From Veillonella intestinalis (GTDB taxonomy: Bacteria; Bacillota; Negativicutes; Veillonellales; Veillonellaceae), in NCBI RefSeq assembly GCF_943193155.1, contig NZ_CALPDB010000005.1:62001-126000 (forward strand): a stretch of 64,000 bases of DNA. Direction: 5' to 3'. Positions within the stretch are counted from its first letter, which is position 1. Every line of letters begins with the position of its first letter. This document shows, in pieces, positions 62,506-64,000 of this stretch. Position numbers and translations under genes: made by a program. The notes beneath the pieces are model-generated. The model made no database searches. It was not told where the DNA came from and was given only the letters and a program-made list of their open reading frames with translations.

Positions 62506-63273
62506 ATGATTGGACGAATTCACTCACTAGAAACTATGGGCACTGTTGACGGCCCTGGGGTACGTATGGTTCTATTTTTACAGGGCTGCCCTTTACGCTG
62601 TGCGTATTGCCACAATCCTGATACTTGGGATGCGCAGCAAGGTACAAATATAACCATCAAAGAAGTATGGGCACAATTTGAACGAAATCAAAGTTTCTAT
62701 AAAAATGGTGGCCTTACCGTAACTGGTGGCGAAGCCCTAATGCAATTACCTTTTGTTATTGAATTATTCAAATATTTTAGAGCCCGTGGCGTGCACACCT
62801 GCCTTGATACAAGCGGCATCTATTTCGAAGAGAGCCAACGAGCAGCCTATGAAACTCTCATGTCCGTTACCAGTCTCGTTATTTTGGATATCAAAGAAAT
62901 CGACGATACGAAACACAGAGAACTAACAGGCCAAAGCAATCAACAAATCTTACAATTTGCTCAGTTTATTGATGAACACCATGTACCAATTTGGATTCGC
63001 CATGTAGTAGTCCCTACAATTACAGATAATGCAGATCGTTGGTATCGTCTCGGTTTCTTTATTGGCCGTCTGAAAAACTTAGAAACTATAGACTGCCTCC
63101 CTTATCATGTAATGGGCCAAGCAAAATATAAAGAACTCGGCATTACCTATCGCTTAGACGGTATCCCACCTGCTAGCAAAGTATTAGCTAGTAAAGCCTC
63201 GGCTATTGTTTTAGAAGGTATCAAAGCCTATCGTAGACATTGGTGGAGTCCCTTACAATCTCCCTCTATCTAA
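62506..63273 (+). CDS. pflA: Pyruvate formate-lyase activating enzyme
   Basis: A radical SAM enzyme of 255 residues. The cluster motif CPLRCAYC (CX3CX2C) follows TMGTVDGPGVRMVLFLQG. It also has GGLTVTGGEALMQLPFVIELF and the C-terminal LPYHVMGQAKYKELGI. It abstracts hydrogen from the Gly of the separate radical-domain protein. The SD is AAAGG. Located after the terminator at 62451-62493. Confidence 0.95.
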   Translation: MIGRIHSLETMGTVDGPGVRMVLFLQGCPLRCAYCHNPDTWDAQQGTNITIKEVWAQFERNQSFYKNGGLTVTGGEALMQLPFVIELFKYFRARGVHTCLDTSGIYFEESQRAAYETLMSVTSLVILDIKEIDDTKHRELTGQSNQQILQFAQFIDEHHVPIWIRHVVVPTITDNADRWYRLGFFIGRLKNLETIDCLPYHVMGQAKYKELGITYRLDGIPPASKVLASKASAIVLEGIKAYRRHWWSPLQSPSI

Positions 63274-63385
63274 ATAAATACTTATAGTAAATCAAAGAAG
63301 AAATACTTCTCCCCTCCATACTACGACTTTGGCCAAAAGAGGATTGAAAGAAAAACCAACATAAATGACTAATGCTTCTCAGCCC

Positions 63386-63850
63386 TTATAAGCCAAGATT
63401 TAGTAATAATTGCCCTACATGTTCTTTGGCTTTTACACCACGATAAATATGAGTAAGAATGCCTTTTTCATCAATGACAAAAGTAGAGCGTTCAATACCA
63501 ATTGATACTTTGCCATATAATTTTTTCTCTTTCATAACACCATAGGCATTACATAAAGTTTCTTCCGTATCAGCCAGTAAATCAAATTGCAAATCATATT
63601 TAGCTTTAAAATTAACATGACGTTTTACTGTATCTCGACTTACGCCAAGCACAACATAGCCTGCCTTTTTTAATGTTTCATAGGCCTCGTTAAATTGTTG
63701 TGCCTCTACAGAACAACCAGGTGTATTATCTTTAGGATAGAAGTACAAAATCACCTTTTGTCCCATTAATTCTTTTAAGCTAACAACTTCATTAGCATCA
63801 TTCACAATTGAAAATTCAGGTGCTTTATCACCGACTTTTAAGTCTGCCAT
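63386..63850 (-). CDS. bcp: Thioredoxin-dependent peroxiredoxin (Bcp/PrxQ)
   Basis: A protein of 154 residues from ATG 63850, with AAGGAG 8 bases upstream; an earlier GTG is less likely. It has KDNTPGCSVEAQQFNEAYE with the peroxidatic Cys. The usual second Cys five residues later (CTxExCxF) is replaced, since Val-Glu-Ala-Gln-Gln follows. It may therefore be a 1-Cys type or use the Cys in ETLCNAYGVM. It reduces H2O2 and organic peroxides. Confidence 0.93.
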   Translation of the reverse strand: MADLKVGDKAPEFSIVNDANEVVSLKELMGQKVILYFYPKDNTPGCSVEAQQFNEAYETLKKAGYVVLGVSRDTVKRHVNFKAKYDLQFDLLADTEETLCNAYGVMKEKKLYGKVSIGIERSTFVIDEKGILTHIYRGVKAKEHVGQLLLNLGL

Positions 63851-64000
63851 ACATATCACTCCTTACATAGTTCATATCTTTTATTCCCAATTCAGTGCTT
63901 TTAACTATAGCCTTAATGATTAATTGTTGTACATATTATCATGTATGAAAAGGCTATTTTGTTCAGCTAGACTGATTGAGAATAGCTACTATTTATTATA
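63851..64000. other. Right-edge intergenic region
   Basis: It holds the bcp upstream region. A nested inverted repeat is present: ATAGCCTT (63907-63914) with AAGGCTAT (63950-63957) outside and TACAT/ATGTA inside. It may be the terminator of a gene beyond the edge or a bcp control element. No ORF is supported. Confidence 0.4.

Noticed and set aside
1-64000. Insertion sequences, prophage genes or an origin of replication
   Set aside because: No transposase, integrase, phage structural gene, dnaA box cluster or flanking target duplication was recognised.

Overview
The window reads as a chromosomal segment of a low-GC diderm Firmicute of the class Negativicutes, most like Veillonella or a close relative. 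This is inferred from gene content and protein style, not from a database search. The cues are an OmpA-type outer-membrane porin, secreted proteins with Gram-negative-style signal peptides, Firmicute-type strong Shine-Dalgarno (SD) sites and sigma-70 promoters, a Selenomonas-type cysteine phytase, anaerobic enzymes (pyruvate formate-lyase, flavodiiron protein), and a clade II single-chain PurL. No insertion sequence, prophage or CRISPR array was seen.

Layout. 0-2 kb: a glutathionyl-hydroquinone-reductase-like gene and a Doc-type toxin-antitoxin pair. 2-10 kb: two tandem Bcr/CflA-type drug exporters, an OmpA porin, a TM2 protein, rplM-rpsI, and murB-ylbF-trmL plus moaC. 11-26 kb: the purine block, with a minus-strand operon purE-C-F-M-N-H-D behind a promoter flanked by PurBox-like inverted repeats. 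Next to it are xpt with two YbjN-like genes, a LysR regulator, and a divergent purL. 26-33 kb: a flavodiiron protein, a YjdM protein, and the ribose operon rbsK-D-A-C-B. 33-41 kb: an Lrp/AsnC-aminotransferase pair, a siroheme sulfite/nitrite reductase behind a palindromic promoter, a nfeD-floA-membrane protein-FNR-like operon, ogt and ridA. 41-48 kb: a secreted region with a PTP-like phytase, a small exported protein, tadA overlapping a tRNA-Ser gene, and a four-gene operon of mutually related exported proteins. 48-54.6 kb: pncB, a DMT exporter, menA, and an abgT transporter with one complete and one fragmentary M20 peptidase. 55-58.6 kb: a MoxR ATPase, a metallopeptidase-like/VWA protein and a repeat protein. 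58.7-64 kb: superoxide dismutase, a pyruvate formate-lyase split into two genes, its activase, and a Bcp peroxiredoxin.

How the parts fit. The cell seems to make purines de novo and to salvage xanthine. It takes up ribose and aminobenzoyl-glutamate-like compounds, splits pyruvate to formate and acetyl-CoA anaerobically, and defends against oxygen with SOD, flavodiiron protein and Bcp.

The most unusual items are: (1) a pyruvate formate-lyase whose glycyl-radical domain is a separate 79-residue protein with its own SD; (2) tadA, whose stop codon lies inside the tRNA-Ser(CGA) gene, so RNase P cutting would leave a nonstop mRNA; (3) the control region around the phytase, comprising a 19-20 bp repeat array, a leader with two exclusive pairings, a CA-rich tract, and an intrinsic terminator directly in front of the start codon; (4) the four tandem exported paralogues; (5) the MoxR/VWA/repeat-protein module.
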